Source: MWEH01 sp035409945
GTDB lineage: Bacteria; Bacillota; Clostridia; Christensenellales; DTU072
Reading direction: 5' to 3'
DNA length: 64,000 bases
NCBI GenBank assembly: GCA_035409945.1
Contig: DAONQC010000002.1
Location: 258,069-322,068 of the forward strand
Each line of letters starts with the position of its first letter. Positions within the stretch are counted from its first letter, which is position 1. The notes beneath the pieces are model-generated. The model was not told the DNA's origin. It made no database searches and was given only the letters and a program-made list of their open reading frames with translations. Shown in pieces: positions 8,084-17,024 of this stretch. A program made the position numbers and the translations under genes.

Positions 8084-9097
8084 CTATTTGAAAACTGAAA
8101 GGCTAGTTACTATATCCGTAACATCATTTGCCAAATCATCTAACTCTTTAAGTGTCAGTATAGACATTAGATATGGCTCAAGTTTTACAAATCTCTTAAA
8201 TATTTCCTTACTTTCTAAAGCTAGTGCTTTTACTGCTACAAGAGAGGCGCTGATATAATCATTAATTGCTAATGCACATTGAATTGGGAGACTTACTTGT
8301 TCTGCTGTAATGGTTTTATTCCCAACTTTAAAAGGAATCTCCACACATGCAAACGAGTCAAAATCTGATAGTGAGTCACAGTTGATTTTATTTAAACAAA
8401 CTCTTTTTTCCTCTAACCCAATGTATGCAGAAATAAACTCTTTCAAAGCTGTTATATTATCCTGACTTTCAACATTTGCTGAATGATAGTAATGGAAAAA
8501 CTTTAAGCATCTTAGTGCATCTCTAGTGAGATCATTTCTAGTTACACGAAGGTCTAAATCTTTAACGCTTTCTCTAGCTTTAGGATACAAATCTTCACCT
8601 TTAAGTGTCTTAATATCCGTTATCCATAAGTTATTGTTAACTCCTGCCATTTCAGATTTTACTTTCCCTATATATTCTAAAAGGCCGGTTTTAATCAAGA
8701 AATCATCTACTAAATTAGCTCCCTTTAAGCTTAGTCCATAACTAATGATTCCATACACTTTGTGGAGATATATAGTGACTAAATCTATGGGAGAAGTGGC
8801 GTTAATAACTAGTGGCTTTTTATCTATCTTATCAATCTCTTTAGCCATTTCATCAACCGATGCCTTTACCTTTGTAAATGATATTAAGTTCAAAAGACTC
8901 GTTGCTTTTTTCATATCAACGCAGTACTTTTCTGAAAGTTTAAATACTTCATCTTCTACTGGGATTTCATCAAATAAGTTGATTACAATATCACAGTCTT
9001 TGATCTCTGCTACGATATTTATTTCTGGCGAGACTTCCTTTAAACTGTTAGCTATCTTTGATTTAACTTCCTTTGATGCATAAACAAATACCTTCAT
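8084..9097 (-). CDS. GH4-related pseudoenzyme (lost NAD and metal motifs)
   Basis: This 337-aa protein aligns by eye to the neighbouring GH4 enzyme: INATSPIDLVTIYLHKVY corresponds to NYTNPMAMLTGYMLRHTK, and AGVNNNLWITDIKTLKGEDL corresponds to GGINHQAWLLDIKDKDGVDM. The key residues are changed. The LCHS Cys-His pair reads YGLS, the GINHQ His reads GVNNN, and the N-terminal GAGS loop is replaced by VYASKEVKSK. It is also about 100 residues shorter. The frame is intact with a GAGGAGAGAG ribosome site, so it looks maintained rather than decaying. It may be a regulatory or sensory subunit, or an early pseudogene. The 18-bp palindrome at 9124-9141 stands just before it. Confidence 0.75.
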   Translation of the reverse strand: MKVFVYASKEVKSKIANSLKEVSPEINIVAEIKDCDIVINLFDEIPVEDEVFKLSEKYCVDMKKATSLLNLISFTKVKASVDEMAKEIDKIDKKPLVINATSPIDLVTIYLHKVYGIISYGLSLKGANLVDDFLIKTGLLEYIGKVKSEMAGVNNNLWITDIKTLKGEDLYPKARESVKDLDLRVTRNDLTRDALRCLKFFHYYHSANVESQDNITALKEFISAYIGLEEKRVCLNKINCDSLSDFDSFACVEIPFKVGNKTITAEQVSLPIQCALAINDYISASLVAVKALALESKEIFKRFVKLEPYLMSILTLKELDDLANDVTDIVTSLSVFK

Positions 9098-9123
9098 TGA
9101 CTCTCTCCTCTGCTATATTTTTA

Positions 9124-9141
9124 CGTTTAAAATTTTAAACG
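9124..9141. promoter_or_regulatory. Perfect 18-bp palindrome, candidate operator
   Basis: CGTTTAAAATTTTAAACG is its own reverse complement. It lies 27 bases before the GH4-like start codon, in the gap shared with the divergent symporter gene, where a LacI- or AraC-type regulator site would be expected. Confidence 0.45.
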
Positions 9142-9249
9142 CTTAAGCCGTATGCTTGTATTTTAACAAATTTATGCGTGTTAATAAATGGTCAATATAA
9201 TATACAACGCAAAATCGCCCTTCTTTCTGCACTAATTTTTTAATATGGG

Positions 9250-9279
9250 TTGTAATTTATTTAATAAATAGTGTATAGT
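9250..9279 (+). promoter_or_regulatory. Putative promoter of the GPH symporter
   Basis: TTGTAA (9250-9255), an 18-base spacer and TATAGT (9274-9279) stand about 35 bases before the start codon. Confidence 0.45.
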
Positions 9280-9313
9280 TATATAAGTTATTCAAATTTT
9301 TTGAGGAGGGGAT

Positions 9314-10993
9314 ATGAGTACACAAACAAGCGCAAGTGGGAAAGTCACTAACTTTTTACATAAGTTATTTGGCACAACCCCAGGACTAGGACTACAACCG
9401 AAAGAAGCTATTGCTTACAGCATAACTGGTTTTGGTCAAAACTTAATTTGCACAATTATTGGTTCTTATCTAACAATTTTTATGACAGATGCTCTAGGCT
9501 ACAATTTAGATGTAAACCTTGGGAAAATATCGGGTGTATTGGCTGTTGCATTTTTAATGCTAGCAGTTAGACTGTTTGACGCATTTAACGATCCTATAAT
9601 GGGCTCTGTTGTAGATTACACAAGAACAAAATGGGGTAAATGTAGACCTTATTTAAAATGGATGGCTATTCCAATTGGGGTTATTACTATTTTATGTTTC
9701 TTGCCAGTGTATCCTAGAAACGTAGGCGGCTTTGTTGCTATATCTTTGGTTTACGTCGTATGGAGCGTTGCTTACACTGTTGCTGACGTCCCCTACTGGG
9801 CACTATCTAGCGCAATGGAGAGCGATACAGATAAGAGAGGTAAAATGCTAACAGTTGCAAGACTTGCTTGTACTGGTGCTTCTGGACTTGTCACCATTCT
9901 TGTCCCTTTTATCACCAAAGCTGTTACAAAAAAATATATGTCTGCAGATGGTCTAATTTTAGCTGAACATGCTGCACAAGTTCGCCAAACATTAAGTTGG
10001 ACATATTTCATTGTTGCTGCTGTTTTAGTTATACTTGCAATGCCTATGTTTTTCTATGGCTTCAAGCACACAAAGGAAAGAAACCAAACAACAGAAAAAC
10101 CCGTTCCACTTAAAGAAAATATTAAACTATTGTTTTCAAATAAACCCCTAATGCTTATCGTGTTATCAGGTGTTTTAGGCGCGGCACGTATGGTTTATAT
10201 GTACACCGGTGGACTATATTTTTGTAAATATGCCTTAAAGGATGAAAGCCTATATGGTCTTGTAACCATGTTAGTAGTACCTGGTGGTGTTGTCGCCTCC
10301 GTACTTGTTCCATGGTTTACTAAAAAATTCAGTAAGAAATGGACATTTATAATCTCTCACTTAGTTGGTGCTGTAGCTATGCTTATTATGTATTTAGTGG
10401 GATGGCAATCAACCGCAGGACTGGTTGTTGCAATTATTGCGATGATTATACTCGGCATACCACAAGGCTTTTCTAACATAATGACCTATGCTTTAATTGC
10501 TGATAGTATTGACTATTTAGAATGGAAAACCGGAAAAAGAGCAGAAGGCATTTGTTTTGCTATGCAGACCTTAATTAACAAGATTGGTATGGCGGTGGGC
10601 GCATTCATTGGTGTTGTCGCATTCACGATGGCAAAAATTAGCTCAGATGACCCGATTGGTTCTATGACAGATGAAGGCTTAAAGAAATTATGGGATATGC
10701 TAGTATTATCTGGCGTTGTCAGTATGTTTGCATGTACAATACCAATGTTCTTCTATCACTTTACAGAAGATAGGCAAAGGCAAGCAGTTACTGAAGTCGT
10801 TGCAAGAAAAGTAAATAATGATCCTAATTTCATAGCAGAATATGCCGGAGACATTGATCTTCTTGCTCCCTACTTAAATGAAGGAATCTTAGAGCAAGCA
10901 ACTGAAATTCGTAATGCACATTTAGCAAGTGAAGCATTAAAAGAAACTGAAAATGTTGTAGTCGTTGGAGACGATAATGTAGATAACGAATAA
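9314..10993 (+). CDS. GPH-family sugar:cation symporter (MelB-like)
   Basis: The 559-aa protein has about twelve membrane segments and the hallmark motifs of glycoside-pentoside-hexuronide symporters: the early RLFDAFNDPIMGSVVDYTRT (residues 78-97) with the cation-site Asp residues, the KWGKCRPYLKWMAIP loop, and a second-half PQGFSNIMTYALIADSIDYL. It should import a glycoside with Na+ or H+ across the cell membrane. A hydrophilic tail of about 80 residues (from FTEDRQRQAV to the end) is longer than usual and could bind a regulator. GGAGGGG precedes ATG 9314. It is divergent from the two GH4 genes, which suggests galactosides as cargo. Confidence 0.92.
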   Translation: MSTQTSASGKVTNFLHKLFGTTPGLGLQPKEAIAYSITGFGQNLICTIIGSYLTIFMTDALGYNLDVNLGKISGVLAVAFLMLAVRLFDAFNDPIMGSVVDYTRTKWGKCRPYLKWMAIPIGVITILCFLPVYPRNVGGFVAISLVYVVWSVAYTVADVPYWALSSAMESDTDKRGKMLTVARLACTGASGLVTILVPFITKAVTKKYMSADGLILAEHAAQVRQTLSWTYFIVAAVLVILAMPMFFYGFKHTKERNQTTEKPVPLKENIKLLFSNKPLMLIVLSGVLGAARMVYMYTGGLYFCKYALKDESLYGLVTMLVVPGGVVASVLVPWFTKKFSKKWTFIISHLVGAVAMLIMYLVGWQSTAGLVVAIIAMIILGIPQGFSNIMTYALIADSIDYLEWKTGKRAEGICFAMQTLINKIGMAVGAFIGVVAFTMAKISSDDPIGSMTDEGLKKLWDMLVLSGVVSMFACTIPMFFYHFTEDRQRQAVTEVVARKVNNDPNFIAEYAGDIDLLAPYLNEGILEQATEIRNAHLASEALKETENVVVVGDDNVDNE

Positions 10994-11017
10994 TCACTAT
11001 TTCAATTACACACTAAA

Positions 11018-11052
11018 CAAATAGCGTGGACCAACATCCACGCTATTTTATT
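11018..11052 (+). terminator. Terminator of the symporter gene
   Basis: AATAGCGTGG (11020-11029) pairs perfectly with CCACGCTATT (11038-11047) and is followed by TTTATTTAT. Confidence 0.9.
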
Positions 11053-11086
11053 TATCTTAACCACAGCCTATTATTTCAAACGACCA

Positions 11087-11212
11087 CCAGTTAACTTTGA
11101 AGCTATTTTTTCTTCTAGAAAGACTAATGCCCGCGTTACCGTGTTTTCCAACCACAGCCAAAAATAGTACGCCACTAGCAGTCATTACATATTATTTTTA
11201 ATCTCTTCTGCT
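11087..11212. repeat. Decayed copy of the lipase gene 3' end
   Basis: CAGTTAACTTTGAAGC and TTCTTCTAGAAAGACTAATG repeat CAGTTAACTTGGGAGT and TTCGTCTAGGTAGGCTTAATG of the gene end (11225-11270) at a distance of 137 bases. The similarity continues for about 110 bases, to TATTTTTAATCTCTTCTG. The copy has lost the frame. Confidence 0.75.
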
Positions 11213-11239
11213 CACTTCCGTAGTCAGTTAACTTGGGAG

Positions 11240-12724
11240 TTACTTTCTTCGTCTAGGTAGGCTTAATGCTAATGTTGCAGTACTTACAACAACAACTGAA
11301 AGTAGTACTGCTACAGCAGTTACTATGATACTATTTTTAGTTTCTTCAGCTTCTTTTTCTACTACCATTTCATCCACTAATTCATATGTGGCATCTTTTA
11401 AGACTTCATCAAAAGAATAAAGTATAGTGTAGTGGTCCCAACCATCAAACAATACTATATCTTCAGGATCTGCATCCCCTGCTATTGCGGATACTGTAAC
11501 AACAGTGCCATCACCTTGCGTAGTATTAATCATTTGCTTAACTAGAGTTACCTTCCCAGTTTCTGGGTCGGTTACAAACTTAGTTTGAAAGCCGCCTGGC
11601 ACGTTAGTTCCATTTATATACACTGTATCTACAAGTTTAGATGCAAATATTTTACTACCATCGGCTTGTGTTACATAAAAGCAATCTCTTGCTTCTAGCC
11701 AATCTCTCATAGGGACTTTTAAATTACCTTCTGAATCTTTAGCCCATGGTCTTGTGCAATAGAACTCCCATAATTCTTCCTGAGTTTCAAACTCCATTCG
11801 TTCTCCATCTAAATAATACCCTGCAGTTTCTCCATTGTACTCATACAAAAACATCTCATATGATGGAAGCAATTGATATGGTGTATACATGTTAACAAGA
11901 GATTTAAATTGCTTGTCAAAGATCGTTGGTACATCAAAAGCAGAACTAATTCCTTCAGGTATCCCCGATATCATATCATCTATATTTTCTAAAATACCAA
12001 TAGCTGAAAAAGACCCAAATAAAGGTGCATTAAAACTTATGAATTTTGAAACCTTTTTACGATTGGCTTCACTTCTTGCAAGATATGCAGTTATTACTGG
12101 TCCACCATTACTATGCCCCATTAGCACAACATCGGTATATTCTTGCTCATTTATATAATTTTCTAGTTGCTCTGCATTATATCTTACATCTAATCTAAAG
12201 TCATAATTAAATACTTGAACTTCATATTCTTCGCCATATCTTGCATTTAACGATGTCCACATCTCTTTTAGGGAATTAACAACTCCATATTTTAATCTAT
12301 TGTCAACGCTCCAAGGCGCCCTTACCACTTCTGGGTGTACGGGAGTAGCGTCTTCATTCATAGCTATCATATTAAGCAAACTATCAGGCTCACCAGCTCC
12401 GTCATTTGCAAGTATCTTTCCTAATTCTTCCAATACTATTTCATCCATAAACAACGCTACGATGCCCTCTAAATTTAATCCATCTTTGTTCATGAGCATA
12501 TCAAAACTTACATCATCTTTACCTTCAAAATTATCCCATATAAAAGAGCCGTCTTCGGAATTCATAAGACCACTACCAAAAAGTCCAGGCAAGATAATCA
12601 TTGCCTTTTTCTCCTTTTTGTTTAATGTGCCTACAAGGAATCCAGTTCCTACCAGTAACGCTACTGTTGATATCGCAAGCATAACGGCTATTACACTTAT
12701 AAAAATCCTTTTGCCTTTAGTCAT
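11240..12724 (-). CDS. Membrane-anchored LCAT-like alpha/beta hydrolase (lipase/acyltransferase)
   Basis: The protein begins with a signal or anchor segment (IFISVIAVMLAISTVALLVG) and ends with another membrane helix followed by RRRK, so the hydrolase domain should face the outside. IILPGLFGSGL and IWDN near the N-terminus, WSVDNRLKYGVVNSL, and the nucleophile elbow VVLMGHSNGGPV resemble the lecithin:cholesterol acyltransferase family; DGWDHYTILY near the C-terminus may hold the catalytic His. It probably hydrolyses lipid or other ester substrates. I chose ATG 12724 because GGAGGG lies 8 bases before it; a TTG at 12739 would add five residues. No LPXTG motif is present, so anchoring is by the C-terminal helix. 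Confidence 0.83.
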   Translation of the reverse strand: MTKGKRIFISVIAVMLAISTVALLVGTGFLVGTLNKKEKKAMIILPGLFGSGLMNSEDGSFIWDNFEGKDDVSFDMLMNKDGLNLEGIVALFMDEIVLEELGKILANDGAGEPDSLLNMIAMNEDATPVHPEVVRAPWSVDNRLKYGVVNSLKEMWTSLNARYGEEYEVQVFNYDFRLDVRYNAEQLENYINEQEYTDVVLMGHSNGGPVITAYLARSEANRKKVSKFISFNAPLFGSFSAIGILENIDDMISGIPEGISSAFDVPTIFDKQFKSLVNMYTPYQLLPSYEMFLYEYNGETAGYYLDGERMEFETQEELWEFYCTRPWAKDSEGNLKVPMRDWLEARDCFYVTQADGSKIFASKLVDTVYINGTNVPGGFQTKFVTDPETGKVTLVKQMINTTQGDGTVVTVSAIAGDADPEDIVLFDGWDHYTILYSFDEVLKDATYELVDEMVVEKEAEETKNSIIVTAVAVLLSVVVVSTATLALSLPRRRK

Positions 12725-12954
12725 TGTCTGTCCCTCCAAGTAACTAAATCAATATTATTATTTTAAACCAATTACTATATTCATTCAACATACAATTAGT
12801 ACGTATTGTTACAATGTTTGATGAGTTAGTTATCATAGTAAATGCATCTATATCTATAATTTCTCAAACTCAACTTGATACTGTTTCTAAACACATTTAC
12901 AAATAGCTACAAAAGTTTGCCAGTTCCTGCACTGATGAAATAATTAGAGCACAA

Positions 12955-12980
12955 AAAAGAAGACCGCATTTGCGATCTCC
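12955..12980 (-). terminator. Terminator of the P-II-like gene
   Basis: On the minus strand GAGATCGCA pairs with TGCGGTCTTC with one mismatch, followed by six T. The 260-base gap here holds no gene. Confidence 0.6.
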
Positions 12981-13003
12981 TATATTGTTAAATTACAATT
13001 TCA

Positions 13004-13363
13004 TTAATCTACATTGTGTGGTTTTATTAAAAACACATCATCTACTGGCAGGCTAAACATAAAACCGATTGCTCTTTTCTTGCAATTTGCAACAATCCTT
13101 CTTACAGCATCTACAACTTCAAGAACTTGTTCTTCTTTCATAACTGTAAATATTGTTTTAGAACCAGCTTTATCCTCAGGATCTGATTGACCAAAGAAAA
13201 AGTTATGGTGCATGTTTTGAAAAAGATCGGACTTTCTAGTTAGAGCTGCGGCCATGCCTTCACTATCTACAATCGTAGCACCCTTAATATTTTTCTCTAA
13301 AAACATCTCTAAAATAGCTGGAATATACTGTGTTTCCCTAATGATGATAAAAAGTACTTTCAT
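13004..13363 (-). CDS. P-II-like small regulatory protein
   Basis: This 119-aa protein has the alternating beta-alpha pattern of P-II-type proteins: VLFIIIRETQYIPAILEMFL at the start, KTIFTVMKEEQVLEVVDAV in the middle, and GFMFSLPVDDVFLIKP at the end, where classical P-II carries its last strands. The T-loop signature of GlnB is not present, so it belongs to the broad P-II-like group whose ligands are often unknown. ATG 13363 is preferred because GGGAG stands six bases ahead; a TTG at 13369 is also in frame. It lies downstream of the YerC gene on the same strand, separated by 124 bases, and may share its transcript. Confidence 0.7.
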   Translation of the reverse strand: MKVLFIIIRETQYIPAILEMFLEKNIKGATIVDSEGMAAALTRKSDLFQNMHHNFFFGQSDPEDKAGSKTIFTVMKEEQVLEVVDAVRRIVANCKKRAIGFMFSLPVDDVFLIKPHNVD

Positions 13364-13487
13364 TTTCAACTCCCATAAATGTTATGTTACATATAGTTTA
13401 CACAATTTAAGAAAATAAAACCATACAAACCGACATCATTTACGCACTTTCGAATAATTCCTCAAAAAACGTGATAATAAAAGATTT

Positions 13488-13769
13488 TTAGCTTTTGCAT
13501 TTTGGCTTTTTATCTAGCACTTTGACATACCCAGTACCGTACTGGACGCACTTACTAACTCTACTTAACGTTGCAGATGAAATATCAGTCTCTGAAGTAA
13601 CCTGGTTATATGTTTTTCCATCTAAAAGTAGTTTTGCAGCATGCACTCTTTGCGCCATTTGTTCTATTTCTTTAATAGTGCATAAATCTGCAAAAAAAGC
13701 TGCACAATCTTCTTTATTCTCAATGCTTAAAATTACATCATATAGTTCATCAATAAGTTGTTTTTTCAC
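13488..13769 (-). CDS. YerC/YecD family TrpR-like DNA-binding protein
   Basis: The 93-aa product matches the TrpR-related YerC/YecD family: a helical N-terminus with ELYDVILSIENKEDCAAFFA, then IKEIEQMAQRVHAAKLLLDG and the helix-turn-helix KTYNQVTSETDISSATLSRV that inserts in DNA. Length and layout are typical. Translation starts at GTG 13769 with AGGAGATTT upstream. Members of this family are repressors with poorly known targets; some respond to amino acids or sugars. The nearest candidates for control are the P-II-like gene downstream and its own promoter, which is inference. Confidence 0.9.
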   Translation of the reverse strand: MKKQLIDELYDVILSIENKEDCAAFFADLCTIKEIEQMAQRVHAAKLLLDGKTYNQVTSETDISSATLSRVSKCVQYGTGYVKVLDKKPKCKS

Positions 13770-13983
13770 ATCAAATCTCCTAATCTATTATGCCATCATT
13801 ATACTTTAATACATTAATTAAGTAAAGTGGGAAACAATCTCTTTAAACAAGATTCAATGTTAGTTTTAAAAATGAACTAAGTAAAAAAGTTAAGCCAATT
13901 ATTTTCTAATTACACAGTACCAATGTCGGCGTTAGCTACATTTGCCCGTAGTTTAATATTGAAGTCCACAACACATCAGTATA

Positions 13984-15129
13984 TTATGACTTGTTTTTGC
14001 TAGCTGGGGGCTCACCATAGTACTGGTAATAGTTACATTTTATGTCTGCATTATGGAGTTTTCTTACCTTGTCAGCTTTCTTACCAAACTGCTTTTCAAC
14101 AGATGGATATGCGGATAATATATATGCGCTCCAGTTATCTAACCTATTATACATACTCCAAAACTCTGAATATAAGTTGCCCAAATTATCACTTTTCAGC
14201 CTTTCGCCATATGGAGGATTAGTTATAATTATCCCATGTGCAAAGCGACTGGAAAATGTCTTCATATCTGCAGTCTGGAAGTGAATGTGCTTATCTACAC
14301 CAGCGCTAGTTGCATGCTTTACAGCTAGTTTAATTGCCTTTGGATTAATATCATATCCATAGATTCTTAAAGCATTGTCTTGCTCTAAAGATATAGCTTC
14401 TTCTAATGCTTTATCTTTAAATTTAGTGCCGTTTGCAAACTTTTCGTAGTGGAAGTTCCTATTTTTACCAGGAGCAATATTTCTTCCAATTAATGCAGCT
14501 TCAATCGGTATTGTGCCAGAACCTACAAATGGATCGAGCAGTACTCTATCGTGTTTCCAAAAAGATAGTAGTATCATACCTGCAGCTAAAGTTTCTCTTA
14601 AAGGTGCGTCGCCAACTAGCGTCCTATACCCCCTTTTATGCAATGCGTCTCCAGATGTATCTAAATATACACAAACCTCATCTTCATATATTGATACTTC
14701 AACCGTTACCTTATTTTTATCTGGTAGTCTATTTTGACCTCTTTTTTTCATGAGCCTTACAATAATTGCCTTTTGCGTAATGCTTTGAATGCTTGAAAAA
14801 GCCATAAGTGTGCTTTTTAACGCCTTTGCAGTAACTACAACACCTAAATCAGATGGTAGTATATCTTCCCAAGGGATAATATTCACGCTATCAAACAACT
14901 CATCAAAAGTTGTAGCTTTAAATTTTGAAAGAAGGACATATACTCTACTTGCAGTTCTTAAAAACATATTAGCACGAGCTACATCTTTCATTGTTCCTTC
15001 AAAGGAAATTCTGCCATTAATAGCCCCACTTGGCTCATAGCCAAGGTTTATAAGCTCATGTTTGAGAACTATCTCTAGTCCACTTTGTATAGAAGCAACA
15101 AGCGTTAATTTCCCATCTAGCATACTCAT
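13984..15129 (-). CDS. THUMP-domain class I rRNA (guanine-N2) methyltransferase (YpsC/RlmL-like)
   Basis: This 381-aa protein should methylate a guanine of 23S rRNA using S-adenosylmethionine. The N-terminal part (residues 1-155) is the ferredoxin-like plus THUMP RNA-binding region; it includes the MLDGKLTLVASIQSGLEIVL start and VEVSIYEDEVCVYLDTSGDA. The SAM-binding motif LLDPFVGSGTIPIEAALIG is near 195-213, and the catalytic ITNPPYGERL near 304-313. The family name is secure; the exact rRNA base is not shown by the sequence. No strong ribosome site precedes the first ATG; a second ATG stands two codons later. A decayed copy of this 5' end lies upstream. Confidence 0.92.
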   Translation of the reverse strand: MSMLDGKLTLVASIQSGLEIVLKHELINLGYEPSGAINGRISFEGTMKDVARANMFLRTASRVYVLLSKFKATTFDELFDSVNIIPWEDILPSDLGVVVTAKALKSTLMAFSSIQSITQKAIIVRLMKKRGQNRLPDKNKVTVEVSIYEDEVCVYLDTSGDALHKRGYRTLVGDAPLRETLAAGMILLSFWKHDRVLLDPFVGSGTIPIEAALIGRNIAPGKNRNFHYEKFANGTKFKDKALEEAISLEQDNALRIYGYDINPKAIKLAVKHATSAGVDKHIHFQTADMKTFSSRFAHGIIITNPPYGERLKSDNLGNLYSEFWSMYNRLDNWSAYILSAYPSVEKQFGKKADKVRKLHNADIKCNYYQYYGEPPASKNKS

Positions 15130-15175
15130 AATTTTCTCTTCATCTCAGCCTTTTATTATGGTTATTTATAATCGA

Positions 15176-15260
15176 GTTTGTGTAGATAAAACTAGCGTTA
15201 ATTTTCCACCCAATATGCCAATAATACTCTCTTCGTTTTAGTAATTTATTCTGGTTATGA
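15176..15260. repeat. Decayed copy of the rRNA methyltransferase 5' end
   Basis: ACTAGCGTTAATTTTCCACC and the following bases, through CTCTCTTCGTTTTAG and TTCTGGTTATGATTAT, repeat 15099-15170 of the gene start and its leader at a distance of 93 bases. The remaining 470-base gap up to the CDF gene holds further decayed leader copies and no gene. Confidence 0.65.
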
Positions 15261-15419
15261 TTATACCATGTTTTAATTATTATGTATGTTTTTTATATCC
15301 ATCGTATATTGTGTATACTGTAATTAACTTACTTTACACTACAACATTACAATGCTAAAATCACTAGAAAGAAACTTTGAGTTGAAAATCAGCATAAATG
15401 ACATACGGGCAAAATATGA

Positions 15420-15576
15420 TATACTTACTAAAATGTTGCTTACTAAAAACTACTGAATGTTACAAAAATGTGCAAGTTAAACCCTATTAAACTGGTGAAA
15501 AAGTCGTTTCTTAAATAAGAATTAATGTAACAAAAACGTACAAGCAAAACATACACTTTCAAAAGTATTTACTTGA
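15420..15576. repeat. Decayed copies of the CDF gene 5' end and leader
   Basis: TTACAAAAATGTGCAAG (15460), TAACAAAAACGTACAAG (15527) and the real leader ATAACAAAATTATGCAGG (15578) form a series. The first copy continues into TTAAACTGGTGAAAAAGTCG, which matches the coding start TTACACTGATAAAAAAATTG. A fourth fragment, GCTTACTAAAAACTACTGAA, resembles the next coding bases. Confidence 0.6.
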
Positions 15577-15601
15577 TATAACAAAATTATGCAGGAAAAT
15601 T

Positions 15602-16762
15602 ATGATTACACTGATAAAAAAATTGTTTATAAAAAACTACCAAGATACTGAAAATAAAGAGGTTCGGTTTAAATATGGTATTGTTGCTGGGGCATTTGGC
15701 ATAATCACTAATTTAATTGCTGCCATTATAAAAATAATCATTGGAATAATTAGTGGAAGTATTGCCATCATAGGTGATGCTGTAAATAACATTTCAGATA
15801 CTGCCTCATCAGTTACAACTTTAGTTGGATTTAAAATATCATCTATACCCGCAGATAAAGACCATCCCTATGGACATGCCAGATTTGAATATGTTGCAAG
15901 TTTAATAATCTCTACAGTTATGCTCATGGTTGGCGTAATAATTGCAAAAACTTCTATAGAAAAAATAATTACACCAGTGGATATAAGTATTAATTATATC
16001 ACCTACATTGTCCTTGGGTTTTCTATACTTTTAAAACTATCTCAAATGGCTCTATATATTAGTTTTGGAAAATCGGTAAATAGCGAAGCATTAAAAACTG
16101 CAGGGGTTGATAGTAGAAATGACATTATTTCCACAATCGCTATAATTATCAGTGCAATAGTATTTAATGCAACAGGCGTCAATATTGATGGTTACGCTGG
16201 ACTTTTAGTTGCACTCTTTATCGTTATCTCAAGCATTCTTCTTTTGAAAGACTCTATAAATCCCCTACTTGGACAAAAACCTGACAAAGAGCTTGTTAAA
16301 AAAATTAAAGATAAATTACTTTCATATGAAGGTGTTGAAGGCTTACACGATTTGATGATTCATGACTACGGCATCAACACTGCTTTTGTGGTAGTCCATG
16401 TAGAAGTACTTTCAACCTCTGATTTTGTTGATTCCCACGATTTAATAGATAGAATTGAACGTGAATTTGAAGAAGATTTAGGAATGCACTTAGTTGTCCA
16501 TCTAGATCCCATAATTACTGATGACGAAGAGGTTGTAGCTCATAGAGATAGGTGTATAAATATACTGAAAAACATCAATCCCGACCTTTCTCTTCATGAT
16601 TTTAGAATGGTAAAAGGTCCAACTCACACTAACATCATTTTCGATGCAGTGGTTCCCTTTGAATGTAAGATGAATAAAGCATCTCTAACCGAAATTTTTA
16701 CAAAAGAATATGCAAATGAAGAAACCAAATTCTTTTTTGTAATTGAAATTGATAGACCATAG
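15602..16762 (+). CDS. Cation diffusion facilitator (CDF) metal transporter
   Basis: CDF proteins export divalent metals such as Zn, Mn or Fe in exchange for protons. The 386-aa product has six membrane segments. The metal-site pattern is in helix II (SIAIIGDAVNNISDTAS, with Asp residues) and helix V (TAGVDSRNDIIST), and the HPYGHARFEY loop joins helices II and III. The cytoplasmic C-terminal domain (GVEGLHDLMIHDYG, HVEVLSTSDFVDSHDLID) contains the usual His and Asp residues; it is followed by a further 70-residue extension with KGPTHTNIIFDAVVPF. The NDISD/NDIIS pattern fits the manganese-type branch but the metal is not certain. AGGAAAA precedes ATG 15602. Confidence 0.92.
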   Translation: MITLIKKLFIKNYQDTENKEVRFKYGIVAGAFGIITNLIAAIIKIIIGIISGSIAIIGDAVNNISDTASSVTTLVGFKISSIPADKDHPYGHARFEYVASLIISTVMLMVGVIIAKTSIEKIITPVDISINYITYIVLGFSILLKLSQMALYISFGKSVNSEALKTAGVDSRNDIISTIAIIISAIVFNATGVNIDGYAGLLVALFIVISSILLLKDSINPLLGQKPDKELVKKIKDKLLSYEGVEGLHDLMIHDYGINTAFVVVHVEVLSTSDFVDSHDLIDRIEREFEEDLGMHLVVHLDPIITDDEEVVAHRDRCINILKNINPDLSLHDFRMVKGPTHTNIIFDAVVPFECKMNKASLTEIFTKEYANEETKFFFVIEIDRP

Positions 16763-17024
16763 TCAATAACTTCCACAATTTATACAACTCTTTTACAAGT
16801 TACGACAACCGACGCTTGCATAAGGATTACTTAGCCTTAGCTTCCATATTTTTCTACATCGCTTGAGTATATTTACTGTTTCACTAATTTTTGTCGTATT
16901 TTATCACATATTTTATGTTAGACTTGTTGATACACTTTTATGAGTGTAAAATAAATGTAGATGTAAATGTAATGCAATTATCACTAATGCAATACAAATC
17001 CAAAACTATTTAAGGGAGGAGTCT

